Below, one piece after another: positions 1-7,099 of a DNA stretch of 8,115 nt (the first letter of the stretch is position 1; the number at the start of each line of letters is the position of its first letter). The DNA lies in the NCBI GenBank assembly GCA_964388455.1, contig CAYMAN010000062.1, positions 1 to 8,115 of the forward strand. The letters run 5' to 3'. The position numbers and the translations under genes were made by a program. The notes beneath the pieces are model-generated. The model saw only the letters and a list, made by a program, of their open reading frames with translations, searched no databases and was not told the DNA's origin. Origin of the DNA: JBBRWO01 sp964388455. GTDB lineage: Bacteria > Actinomycetota > Coriobacteriia > Anaerosomatales > JAAXUF01.

Positions 1-9
1 GTATTCGCA

Positions 10-85
10 TGGTGGAGACGAAGGGGCTCGAACCCTCGACCCCTGGCTTGCAAAGCCAGTGCTCTCCCAACTGAGCTACGTCCCC
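10..85 (-). tRNA. tRNA-Ala (anticodon TGC)
   Basis: The minus strand folds into a complete 76-nt cloverleaf. The acceptor stem GGGGACG/CGTCTCC contains the G3-U70 wobble pair that is the identity mark of alanine tRNA. The discriminator base is A73 and the 3' CCA is encoded. The anticodon arm is CTGGC-TTTGCAA-GCCAG, with anticodon TGC read from bases 52-50. The T arm is GAGGG-TTCGAGC-CCCTT. It should decode GCN alanine codons. Confidence 0.97.
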
Positions 86-96
86 GTGCGCGGGAG

Positions 97-125
97 AGTA
101 TAGCATCGTCTCGCCGCTGTGCCAC
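97..125 (-). promoter_or_regulatory. Promoter of the tRNA-Ala gene
   Basis: On the minus strand a TATACT -10 element (97-102) lies 17 bases from a GTGGCA -35 element (120-125, 4 of 6 matches to TTGACA). Transcription would begin near base 90, about five bases before the mature tRNA 5' end. This fits a tRNA transcribed from its own promoter, separately from the upstream symporter operon. The call rests on matches to the housekeeping sigma consensus only. Confidence 0.6.
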
Positions 126-162
126 AACTGATGCATCGCGTCGCATGCAGCCGAACTCGCAA

Positions 163-199
163 TCGGACCCCCGGCCGAGGTGGATGGCCGGGGGTCCGA
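163..199 (-). terminator. Hairpin terminator after the actP operon
   Basis: A perfect 14-bp inverted repeat (163-176 with 186-199) encloses a 9-nt loop, 37 bases beyond the stop codon of the symporter gene. It also separates that operon from the tRNA promoter. No clear U-run follows the stem on the minus strand, so it may act as a rho-assisted terminator or an mRNA 3'-end stabiliser rather than a textbook intrinsic terminator. Confidence 0.65.
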
Positions 200-235
200 C
201 GTGTTCTTGGACCAGAGAACCCGTGATGCCCGAGT

Positions 236-2119
236 CTACTGCGCCTTCGCCAGAGCCGCTTCGACGTCACGCTCATGACGCTCACTGGCGGTACCGTGAA
301 TGCGCATCCAGATCTCGTCTGCGTTCACCGGGACCTTACCATCCAACTTGCTGACCACGATGATCGTGATCAATGCGAGCGGGAACGTGAAGATTACGGG
401 GAACGTCAGTGCGCCGAGGAACCCGAGGATTCCGGTGGCGGGGATCACCTTGAGCGCCATGAGGATGTTCAGGAAGATGATCGTGATGGCGCCGATCAGT
501 CCGACGAGCATGCCTGCAATCGCGCCCTTCTCGGTGGTGCCCTTCCACCAGATGCCGGTCATGAGCATCGGGACGAAGGCCGAAGCGCCGACCGAGAATG
601 CCCACGTCACCATCATCGCGATGAGTGCCGGGTAGGCCTTGTCCAGGCCTGAGGCCGGGATTATGAGGCCAAGGCCCAGGGCGATCAGCGAGAAGGCAAC
701 CACCGAGATCTTGGCCACGGCGACACGCTTGGCCTCCGAGGCGTTGGTATCGACGTACTTCTCGTAGACATCGTGCCCGATGGCGGACGCTGCTGCGATG
801 AGGAGCCCACCGATGGTGGAGAACATCGCCGCGAACGCACCCGCGGTCACGATACCCATGAGGATGTCGCCACCCAGGAGCTGACCGATGGTCGGCATGA
901 GCTGGTCGGCCTTGACCAGGAAGCCGTCGACCAGTACTGCGGTTGCGCCCGACGTGGCGTATGCCCCACTCGCCGCCGAGTCGAAGATCATTCCGCGTCC
1001 GGCCAGGCCGGCGATCGGCGCGAAGATGTAGAACGTACCGATGAAGATGAGCACCCAGAAGGTGGACCGGCGAGCGGCCTTGCCCGAGGGGTTGGTGTAG
1101 TAGCGGTTCAGGATGTGCGGCAGACCCGCGGTACCCAGAACCAGCGCGAGCACCATGGAGAACTGGTCGAGCCAGTTGTAGCGGTGGCCCGGCTCGGCGA
1201 AGAGCATGTCGCGCAGCTTGTGCAGCTTGTTGCCTTGCGCCAAGAGCACGTCGACCTTGGTGGTGGCCGCCTCAGGCGTGTCCTTCACCTTGTCGACCGT
1301 GGCCATGACGGCTGCGAACGACTCGGGCTTCATGGTCTTCTCGGCGTTGCCCATGGGGGTCTTGGGATTGCCGGCATCGTCGAGAACCGGCTGTCCGGTC
1401 TTGGGATCCTTGATGGGCGACACGAACTCCGTGACCGTCATGGTCTTGGTGCCCACCAGCTTCGATGCACTGGCTTCCTTGAGCGCGTCCGGGTAGCTGA
1501 AGCCACTGCCAAAGGCGAAGACGACGACCAGGAACATGGCGAACCAGAGCCACCAGAACTGGAAGACCTGGTTCAGCGTGGTGCCCTTCATGCCGCCGAC
1601 GGCGACGTAGAACATCATGATGAAGGCCACCACGACGACGCCCGACGTGTAGGGATCCATTCCGAAGATTCCCGTACCCACGAGAACCTGCCACGTGGTG
1701 CCTGCACCGAACATCTGCGGAGCCATGTAGAACAGCGATGTCAGAAGCACGGCAACCACGGTCACCAGGCGTATGCGACTCGTGCCGAATCGCCCGAACG
1801 CGAAGTCGGCGACCGTGTACTCGCCGAACCTACGCAGCGGTGAGGCGATGAAGAACACGACGACCATGAAGCCGCCGGCGAAGCCCGCCGCGTACCACAC
1901 ACCATCGAGTCCGGATGCATACACCGCCGCGGCGACGCCCAGGAACGAGGCCGCCGAGAGATAGTCGCCTGAGATCGCAGAGGCGTTGGTGAACGAGCCG
2001 ACCTTGCGACCGGCGAGGTAGAAGTCGGCAGTGGTGCGCGTGAAGCGACGCGAGAAGATGGAGAGCGCGATCGTGAACAGGATCAGCGCAATGACCAAGG
2101 AGACGGCGATGATATTCAC
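236..2119 (-). CDS. actP: ActP-like cation/acetate (sodium:solute) symporter
   Basis: A 627-residue inner-membrane transporter of the solute:sodium symporter family, expected to take up acetate or a similar small carboxylate with Na+. ActP-like signatures include D32-FYLAGRKVG, then GDYLSAASFLG (51-61), GGMKGTTLNQ (175-184), GTAGLPHILNRYYT (329-342), and the STIGGLL...ASAIGHDVYEKY stretch (434-455) near the expected sodium site. The GTG start at 2119-2117 overlaps the preceding gene's TGA by four bases, and an AAGGGTGG ribosome site lies at 2129-2136, which suggests translational coupling. E. coli ActP has 549 residues; most of the extra length is a hydrophilic loop at about 206-316 between two membrane segments. 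The substrate is inferred, since relatives also carry other monocarboxylates. Confidence 0.88.
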   Translation of the reverse strand: MNIIAVSLVIALILFTIALSIFSRRFTRTTADFYLAGRKVGSFTNASAISGDYLSAASFLGVAAAVYASGLDGVWYAAGFAGGFMVVVFFIASPLRRFGEYTVADFAFGRFGTSRIRLVTVVAVLLTSLFYMAPQMFGAGTTWQVLVGTGIFGMDPYTSGVVVVAFIMMFYVAVGGMKGTTLNQVFQFWWLWFAMFLVVVFAFGSGFSYPDALKEASASKLVGTKTMTVTEFVSPIKDPKTGQPVLDDAGNPKTPMGNAEKTMKPESFAAVMATVDKVKDTPEAATTKVDVLLAQGNKLHKLRDMLFAEPGHRYNWLDQFSMVLALVLGTAGLPHILNRYYTNPSGKAARRSTFWVLIFIGTFYIFAPIAGLAGRGMIFDSAASGAYATSGATAVLVDGFLVKADQLMPTIGQLLGGDILMGIVTAGAFAAMFSTIGGLLIAAASAIGHDVYEKYVDTNASEAKRVAVAKISVVAFSLIALGLGLIIPASGLDKAYPALIAMMVTWAFSVGASAFVPMLMTGIWWKGTTEKGAIAGMLVGLIGAITIIFLNILMALKVIPATGILGFLGALTFPVIFTFPLALITIIVVSKLDGKVPVNADEIWMRIHGTASERHERDVEAALAKAQ

Positions 2120-2502
2120 GATGCATCGCCACCCTTCTTGAGCTCGGCTTCGGCCGCGTCGGCCATGGCGTTGAGCTTGTCATCTAGCCCGTCAGCCTGC
2201 TTGGAGTACGTCCACGCCATCGTCCAGAGGAACAGGAAGTAGATGAGCGAGACGAACAGGTAGTTGGGGGTGAACCCGCCCCAGATGGTGGTCGCGTACC
2301 AGGCCTCAACCCACACGGACCCCGCCGGGATACCGAGTGTGACGGCGAAGAAGATGGCACCGTACGTGAAGCTCAACTTGCGCTGCGCGCGAAAGACGGC
2401 GTCGACCGTCTCCATCGTGTCCGTGTGGCCGCCAACAGTCATGGTCGGCATGCCGTTGATCACGGTCACTTTGCCTTTCTCAGATGTGATTCCCTCACCC
2501 AT
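2116..2502 (-). CDS. DUF485-like small membrane partner of the symporter
   Basis: A 128-residue protein with a polar N-terminus (1-35), an R-x-Q-R-K stretch at 38-42, membrane segments at about 44-62 and 79-99, and a charged helical tail with TYSKQADGLDDKL at 98-110. This two-helix layout, with an aromatic/basic end to helix 2, resembles the DUF485 (YjcH) proteins encoded beside ActP; the similar DUF4212 small-subunit family is an alternative. The start ATG has a strong AAGGGAGGTG ribosome site at 2507-2516. It lies 27 bases after the stress-protein gene and overlaps actP by four bases, so it is probably an accessory or assembly subunit of the transporter. The roughly 35-residue N-terminal extension is longer than I recall for the family. 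Confidence 0.78.
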   Translation of the reverse strand: MGEGITSEKGKVTVINGMPTMTVGGHTDTMETVDAVFRAQRKLSFTYGAIFFAVTLGIPAGSVWVEAWYATTIWGGFTPNYLFVSLIYFLFLWTMAWTYSKQADGLDDKLNAMADAAEAELKKGGDAS

Positions 2503-2529
2503 TTCGCACCTCCCTTGTGTGTGAAGCCG

Positions 2530-3018
2530 TTACTTGATGACGAGCACCGGAGTTTCAGAGCCCTTGATGACCGTCTCGGCGATGCTGCCCATGCCCAGAC
2601 GCTTGAGGCCGGTGCGTCCGGTCTCGCCGAGAACGATCAGATCCGCTTTTGTGTCCTGCGCGGTCTTGATGATTCTCTTGGCGACTCCGCCGCGAATGAT
2701 CTTGACCTCGACAGGAACGTCGTTGCGCTCGGCCATGAGCTTGGCCACGCCGAGTCCCTTGACTGAGGGGTGGTAACCCTCCCACGAGTCATCGCCTTCG
2801 ATTTCCTCGGGAAGCTGCAGAGCGTCTACGCCATCGTCGACATAGATTGCAAGAATGCTGGCACCGTAGGTCTTGGCCAGCGTGACCGCATACTGCGTCG
2901 CGAGAACCGCGGGCTCAGAGCCATCGGTTGCGAGCAGGATTCGGTCGAAGTCGATGCATACTTCCTGGATGTCCCCGGCCTTGACGTCCTCGGCCGCTCC
3001 CTTGATACAAGCCTTCAT
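2530..3018 (-). CDS. Universal stress protein (UspA family, ATP-binding type)
   Basis: A 162-residue single-domain cytoplasmic Usp protein. The Usp fold begins at FDRILLATDGSE (24-35), with the nucleotide-contacting D32. The ATP-binding signature G-x2-G-x9-G-S is intact at G131, G134, G144 and S145, followed by the final strand TPVLVIK, so it belongs to the nucleotide-binding class. The ATG at 3018 is chosen over an in-frame start 18 codons upstream (3072) because GAGGTG (3025-3030) sits six bases before it and a second purine block, GAGGAG, precedes that. The first 23 residues before the fold, with cysteines at 4 and 21, are an unusual extension. As first gene of the usp-DUF485-actP operon it may tune the transporter to energy status; that role is inference. 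Confidence 0.9.
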   Translation of the reverse strand: MKACIKGAAEDVKAGDIQEVCIDFDRILLATDGSEPAVLATQYAVTLAKTYGASILAIYVDDGVDALQLPEEIEGDDSWEGYHPSVKGLGVAKLMAERNDVPVEVKIIRGGVAKRIIKTAQDTKADLIVLGETGRTGLKRLGMGSIAETVIKGSETPVLVIK

Positions 3019-3105
3019 CCACCTCACCTCTCCTCTGTTCAGTGCAGACCGCCCGCGCGAACCGCGCGACACGGATACATGAGAAAGGTAGGACGAAGCG
3101 AGGGG

Positions 3106-3122
3106 CTGCGCGGACCGCGCAG
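3106..3122. repeat. 17-bp palindrome upstream of the usp gene
   Basis: CTGCGCGG-A-CCGCGCAG is a perfect inverted repeat around a single A, 88 bases upstream of the usp start. A second GC-rich inverted repeat, CGCGCG-AAC-CGCGCG, lies at 3054-3068 closer to the gene. The first could be an operator or the end of an upstream transcript. The gap 3019-3263 otherwise holds only the usp ribosome site and irregular GAGCGG repeats (3126, 3169, 3193, 3214). I found no convincing -35/-10 pair there. Confidence 0.4.
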
Positions 3123-3263
3123 GGCGAGCGGCTGACCAAGCGGTGTTGGGCGGTGTCCCGGGGTCGGTGAGCGGTGCAACGGCCTCACGGACGAGCGGCA
3201 GACGGTGCGGGGTGAGCGGCGACGCCCACTATTGAAGCCCGTACGCGCGATGGTGCGCGGCGA

Positions 3264-4469
3264 CTATGCGATGACGTCGTCGCCGTCGATGTCCACGGGC
3301 GCGGTCGGCTGGGCTCCGGTTGCCCACGGCATCACCACGGCGAGCGCTGGGGGCACAACAACTGTGGTGGCAATGACCACGAACACGATCATGCCGTAGG
3401 TCGTTGTGCTGACCACGCCAGCCGCAAGCCCCGTTGAGGCGACGATCAGGCCGACCTCGCCACGCGGAACCATCCCGATTCCGATCGCCACCATCCGCTT
3501 CCATCCCAGCCCGGCCGCTCCAAGTCCGCAACCGACGAGTTTCGTGAGAATTGCGATGCCCGCGAGGATGAGCCCGGGCACCAGTATCTCGGGGGACATG
3601 AACTCGGAGGGCTTCACCATCATCCCGGTCACCACAAAGAAGTACGGCACCAGCCACTCGTAGAGCGGTCGCGCCTGCCGAGAGAGCTCCCAGCGGTCCT
3701 CCGTCTCGGCGAACATCATGCCCGCGAAGAACGCCCCGACGATTCCGGCTAGTCCGATGACTTCCGAGAGAGCCGCCATCGCCAGCATCACTATGAGAGC
3801 GACCACGAAGCCCGCGTTTGGCATTTTGAGACGATCGAGCCAGTGCGCGTGCTTCTGTACGAGGCGAGGCGCGACAAACAGCTCGAAGCCAACGAACACC
3901 ACGACCTGCGCGACAAGAATCCCCATATGAGCGGCGTCGACCCCGTCCTTGGATGCCCCCACGACCAGGGACAGGACGAGCATGCCGAGAACGTCGTCGA
4001 TGACTGCTGCGGCAAGAATGATGCGCGCCTCGACGGTGGTCAGGAAGCCGCGATCGGCAAGCACGCGTGCGGTGATTCCCACCGAGGTGGCAACGAGCGC
4101 TGTCCCGATGAACATGGCTTCAGGCCCTGCGTAGCCGAGCGCGGCACCGAACGAGTAACCCGCCGCGAACGGTAAAACGATGCCGACTGCGCCGACCACG
4201 AACGCGCGACCGCCGACCTTGAAGAGCGCAGAGGGACGAGTCTCGAGGCCGACCGCGAACATGAGCAGGATCACGCCCATTGTCGCCACCGTGGACAGGG
4301 TTTCAGAAGGGGCGACCCACGCCAGCATTCCCGGGCCGATGATGATGCCGGCTACGAGCTCACCGATCACCGCAGGCTGCTTGAGCCACTCGAAGACTTC
4401 GCCCATCAACTTGCCGGCGGCAAAGACCACCAACAGACTCACGAGCACTCTGGACGCCTCTGTCTCCAT
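3264..4469 (-). CDS. CPA2-family Na+(K+)/H+ antiporter
   Basis: A 401-residue polytopic membrane protein of the CPA2 (Kef/NapA/GerN) family that exchanges Na+ or K+ for protons. Visible family marks are QPAVIGELVAGIIIGP (31-46), the GLE motif (74-76), TSVGITARVL (128-137), the ion-site pair D158-D159 in AAVIDDVLGM, K310 in a late helix, and the MVPRGEVGL box (333-341). An Asp-Asp pair with this lysine is typical of electrogenic Na+/H+ exchangers such as NapA, whereas KefC-type channels carry Gln-Asp. No RCK/TrkA domain follows, so this is the transport core alone. The ATG at 4469 has an AGGGTG ribosome site (4476-4481); the upstream GTG at 4511 has none. It is divergent from amt. Confidence 0.9.
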   Translation of the reverse strand: METEASRVLVSLLVVFAAGKLMGEVFEWLKQPAVIGELVAGIIIGPGMLAWVAPSETLSTVATMGVILLMFAVGLETRPSALFKVGGRAFVVGAVGIVLPFAAGYSFGAALGYAGPEAMFIGTALVATSVGITARVLADRGFLTTVEARIILAAAVIDDVLGMLVLSLVVGASKDGVDAAHMGILVAQVVVFVGFELFVAPRLVQKHAHWLDRLKMPNAGFVVALIVMLAMAALSEVIGLAGIVGAFFAGMMFAETEDRWELSRQARPLYEWLVPYFFVVTGMMVKPSEFMSPEILVPGLILAGIAILTKLVGCGLGAAGLGWKRMVAIGIGMVPRGEVGLIVASTGLAAGVVSTTTYGMIVFVVIATTVVVPPALAVVMPWATGAQPTAPVDIDGDDVIA

Positions 4470-4550
4470 GACGCTCACCCTCGTCCGGGGCCATTTCCCG
4501 CACCTTAGCACGGTGTCGTTTCGAGGTCGTTGCGAGTGCTTCGGACGGCT

Positions 4551-4621
4551 GTGAAGAGACGGTGAGCGGCTGGAAACGTGAGATTAACAGGCGCTTCTCG
4601 GCATGGAATCAACCTGGAAAC
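4551..4621 (+). promoter_or_regulatory. 11-bp-phased GlnR-like half-site array upstream of amt
   Basis: Pentamers spaced exactly 11 bases apart begin at 4551 (GTGAA), 4562 (GTGAG), 4573 (GAAAC), 4584 (TTAAC), 4595 (TTCTC, poor), 4606 (GAATC) and 4617 (GAAAC). This is the layout of actinobacterial GlnR boxes, gTnAC-n6-GaAAC, which occur before amtB-glnK operons. The two GAAAC copies sit inside a longer repeat, CTGGAAACrTG (4570-4580 and 4614-4624). The match and the regulator are inferred from pattern and gene context. The array lies between divergent genes and could also affect the antiporter. Confidence 0.45.
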
Positions 4622-4688
4622 ATGCGCGGCCTACGGTTGCTCTACGACGCTCATCAGTCGTCCGGAAGCCCCGCGCAGCGACCGGAAT

Positions 4689-4747
4689 CGCCGTCCAATG
4701 ACGTACGGCGCTTGTACCCCCCGATGTGATTCGCACCCGCGATCACA
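4689..4747 (+). promoter_or_regulatory. Two hairpins in the amt leader
   Basis: Two inverted repeats lie just before the amt ribosome site. The first is CGCCGT/ACGGCG with a 10-nt loop (4689-4710). The second is TGTGAT-CGC/GCG-ATCACA, nine base pairs with one bulged T and an ACCC loop (4725-4747). The second ends ten bases before the Shine-Dalgarno sequence. They could shape translation or mRNA stability. I recognise no known riboswitch here, and no clear -35/-10 pair in 4622-4756. Confidence 0.4.
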
Positions 4748-4771
4748 CCCTTCTACAAGGAGGTGTAGGCG

Positions 4772-6394
4772 TTGAAGTCACTTCTCGCGAGGTTCTTCGA
4801 TCCCTCAGCCGTCGCCGGCAGAATGCCGGACATCGTCAAGCGGTCGGCAGTCAGAACGATCCTGCTCACCATCGTCGCGTTTGCGCTACTGACCGGACTG
4901 GCTGCAGCTGGCGACCCCACCGGTGCTGCCACCGGTGACATCAACTCGGTTGCCGCGGCGACCGCAGGCGCTCCGACGCTCGAGGAGCTCGGCGCCGGGC
5001 TCGGTCACCTGACCATCGGCGTCAACATGTTCTTCGTCATGGTCGGCGTGTTCCTGATCTTCTTCATGCAGGCCGGCTTCATGATGGTTGAGACCGGCTT
5101 CTGTCGTGCGAAGAACTCCGCACACGTCGCTATGACCAACTTCATCGTCTTTGGCGTAGGCGCCCTCACCTACTGGGCGGTCGGATTCGCCCTGCAGTTC
5201 GGCGGCTTTGGCAACATCGGCCTTCTGGGCGGCGTCGAGGCTCTCGACAAGATGTTCGCTCCCGCCGTCGGCTTCGGCCTCTTCGCCTTTAAGGGCTTCT
5301 TCGTAGGCTCGCTCGGCGACGGTACCTATGACGTAGGCATCTTCGCGTTCTTTCTCTTCCAGCTCGTCTTCATGGACACCGCCGCCACGATCGTCACTGG
5401 ATCCATGGCCGAGCGCTGGAAGTTCTCAGCATTCATCCCGATGGGCGTCTTCATGGCGGCCGTCGTGTACCCGATCTACGGCATGTGGATCTGGGGCGGC
5501 GGCTGGCTGTCACAGCTGGGCTCGACGTTCGGTCTGGGCCACGGGGCGCTCGACTTCGCAGGCTCATCGGTGGTTCACATGATCGGCGGGTTCTCGGCAC
5601 TGGCGGGTGCGATCATCATCGGTCCGCGCCTCGGCAAGTTCAAAGCTGACGGGACTCCGGTCGCCATTCCGGGTCACCACATCCCGATGGCCATCGCCGG
5701 TACGATCATCCTGTTCTTCGGGTGGTTTGGCTTCAACGGTATGTCGACCCTGTCCGCGGGCGACATGCGCTTCTCCATCATCGTCGGCAACACCCTGCTC
5801 GCTGGTTGCGCCGGAATGATGACGTCGCTGTTCGTGGTGTGGAAGATGTGGGGAAAACCCGATCCCTCGATGGCGGTCAACGGCTCGCTCGCGGGTCTCG
5901 TCGCCATCACCGCTCCTTGCGCTTTCGTCGCACCGTGGGCTGCAGTCATCATCGGTGGCATCGCCGGCGTCTTGGTCGTCTTCTCGGTCATCTTCATCGA
6001 GCGCACGCTCAAGATCGATGACCCGGTGGGCGCTTCATCGGTTCACGGCGTCAACGGCCTGTGGGGCATGCTCGCTCTCGGCCTGTTCGCAGATGGCTCT
6101 TACGGTGCGGGCTTCAACGGCATCGACGGTGGCGTGACCGGCCTGTTCTACGGCGATCCCGGCCAGCTCGTTGCCCAGATCATCGCCGGAGTGGTCGCGG
6201 CCTGCTGGGCGTTCGGCCTCTTCTACATCTTCTTCAGCATCCAGAAGAAGTTCTTCAGCTTGCGCTCCTCGGCCGCCGATGAGATCGCCGGCCTGGACGC
6301 GACAGAGATGGGCGTCCTGGGCTACGCCGACTTCGTCACCACCAGTTCCATGACCGACGGCATCGGCGCACACGCCGCCGGAAAGGAGGCGTAA
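4772..6394 (+). CDS. amt: Ammonium transporter (Amt/MEP/Rh family)
   Basis: A 540-residue ammonium channel of the cytoplasmic membrane, acting as a trimer in this family. The conserved pore is intact: D261-FAGSSVVH with pore histidine H269, and ASSVHGVNGLWG with H425, the twin-histidine pair of AmtB (H168/H318). MVETGFCRAKN (105-115) also fits the family. The cytoplasmic tail GLD-x-TEMG (507-514) resembles the conserved GLD..EHG tail that couples to PII, but with Met for the usual His. The start is TTG, supported by a perfect AAGGAGGTG site (4757-4765) six bases away; an ATG at 4823 lacks one. Residues 1-46 are a basic stretch followed by a hydrophobic segment ending in AAAG, probably a long signal peptide. 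The stop lies two bases before glnK. Confidence 0.95.
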   Translation: MKSLLARFFDPSAVAGRMPDIVKRSAVRTILLTIVAFALLTGLAAAGDPTGAATGDINSVAAATAGAPTLEELGAGLGHLTIGVNMFFVMVGVFLIFFMQAGFMMVETGFCRAKNSAHVAMTNFIVFGVGALTYWAVGFALQFGGFGNIGLLGGVEALDKMFAPAVGFGLFAFKGFFVGSLGDGTYDVGIFAFFLFQLVFMDTAATIVTGSMAERWKFSAFIPMGVFMAAVVYPIYGMWIWGGGWLSQLGSTFGLGHGALDFAGSSVVHMIGGFSALAGAIIIGPRLGKFKADGTPVAIPGHHIPMAIAGTIILFFGWFGFNGMSTLSAGDMRFSIIVGNTLLAGCAGMMTSLFVVWKMWGKPDPSMAVNGSLAGLVAITAPCAFVAPWAAVIIGGIAGVLVVFSVIFIERTLKIDDPVGASSVHGVNGLWGMLALGLFADGSYGAGFNGIDGGVTGLFYGDPGQLVAQIIAGVVAACWAFGLFYIFFSIQKKFFSLRSSAADEIAGLDATEMGVLGYADFVTTSSMTDGIGAHAAGKEA

Positions 6395-6396
6395 CC

Positions 6397-6735
6397 ATGA
6401 AGCGAGTCGAGGCTATCATTCGCCCGGAACGGCTTGAGGCCGCCAAGGACGCGCTCGTCGCACTGGGTCACAAGGGCCTGACCGTCACCGAGGTCAAGGG
6501 TCATGGCGCCCAGAAGGGCATCGTTCAGCAGTGGAGAGGCGAGGAGTACGTCATCGACCTGCTCCCCAAGGTGTCCCTTGTCGCAGTCGTCCACGACCAT
6601 GAGGTCCAAGACGTCACCGACGTTCTCGTGAAGGTGGCACGTACCGGACGCATCGGCGACGGCAAAATCTTCATCTCACCGGTCGAGCAGGTCATCCGCG
6701 TCCGTACCGGCGAGACCGGTCCCGAGGCGCTGTAG
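6397..6735 (+). CDS. glnK: PII nitrogen regulatory protein (GlnK/GlnB)
   Basis: A 112-residue cytoplasmic PII signalling protein that senses ATP/ADP and 2-oxoglutarate and, when paired with Amt, blocks the channel with its T-loop. The T-loop carries Q39, K40 and G41, the modifiable Y51 in RGEEYVIDLLPKV, and the ATP-site segment TGRIGDGKIF (83-92, with K90), plus R101 and R103 near the C-terminus. Length and numbering match E. coli GlnB/GlnK exactly. Two differences stand out: Ala at 38 where enteric PII has an ATP-contacting Arg, and Trp at 46 where it has Tyr. The ATG lies two bases after the amt stop with an AAAGGAGG site inside the amt end (6382-6389), so the two are co-translated. The glnK name rests on amt linkage. 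Confidence 0.95.
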   Translation: MKRVEAIIRPERLEAAKDALVALGHKGLTVTEVKGHGAQKGIVQQWRGEEYVIDLLPKVSLVAVVHDHEVQDVTDVLVKVARTGRIGDGKIFISPVEQVIRVRTGETGPEAL

Positions 6736-6783
6736 TTCAAGCTGGCCCGTACGCGTGCGACCCAGCGGCGTAGCGAGCGCAGA

Positions 6784-6821
6784 AGAAGAGGCGGCTATCC
6801 TCCGGGATGGCCGCCTCTTCT
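6784..6821 (+). terminator. Terminator hairpin of the amt-glnK operon
   Basis: A 17-bp stem (6784-6800 with 6805-6821, one T-G wobble at 6796/6809) closes a TCCG tetraloop 48 bases after the glnK stop. The sequence after it is GTGTGTC rather than a T-run, so termination may be rho-assisted or the hairpin may mainly protect the mRNA end. UUCG-like tight loops are common in stable terminator stems. Confidence 0.75.
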
Positions 6822-7099
6822 GTGTGTCAGCCTCCGTGTGGGAGCGGCTGCTGACGTGTTCCGGCACCACCTGATCGAGAAGGCCTTCGCGTTACCCAGG
6901 GCTGCCGTTTAGGCGTCATTTCCGGAGAACGGCGGCTGGTCCGATGATGCGCCGCGTCCCCGAGTCTCCTGGGGTTGTGCCCGGTCCACCACGTGTCCGG
7001 CGCGTGATGGCCTTCTGCTGCCTTCTCGGTCGAAAACCGATGTGCTGGTTTCCTACCCGCCGAGAACGCCTGCAACTGCGGTCCAGCGCCAAGAGATGA
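6822..7099. other. Intergenic stretch without a supported gene
   Basis: I see no coding sequence here. Open frames on both strands are short, lack ribosome sites, and are rich in Arg, His and Pro as expected of chance frames in GC-rich DNA. The only structure noticed is a small hairpin TCGGT-CGAAA-ACCGA (7026-7040). The stretch lies between two converging operons, each ended by its own hairpin. Confidence 0.5.

Noticed and set aside
773..1843. 356-residue open frame on the plus strand opposite actP
   Set aside because: It is rich in Arg, His, Glu and Asp as expected of an antisense frame of a GC-rich membrane protein gene, and has no recognisable domain or ribosome site.
3019..3072. Longer 180-residue start for the universal stress protein
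   Set aside because: The extra 18 codons cover the purine-rich ribosome site of the ATG at 3018 and add Arg-rich residues outside the fold.
3126..3219. Repeated GAGCGG motif in the usp upstream gap
   Set aside because: The spacing is irregular (43, 24 and 21 bases) and the motif is short and GC-rich; chance is likely. It is not a CRISPR or tandem repeat.
4725..4747. TGTGA...TCACA resembling a CRP/FNR-type site
   Set aside because: The half-sites are 13 bases apart instead of 6, and the pairing continues inward as an RNA stem, so a leader hairpin is the better reading.
6990..7035. GAAGGCAGCAG on the minus strand, similar to the SRP RNA core
   Set aside because: The matching 5' strand (GUCAGG-type) and the GGAA tetraloop are absent, so no SRP hairpin can form.
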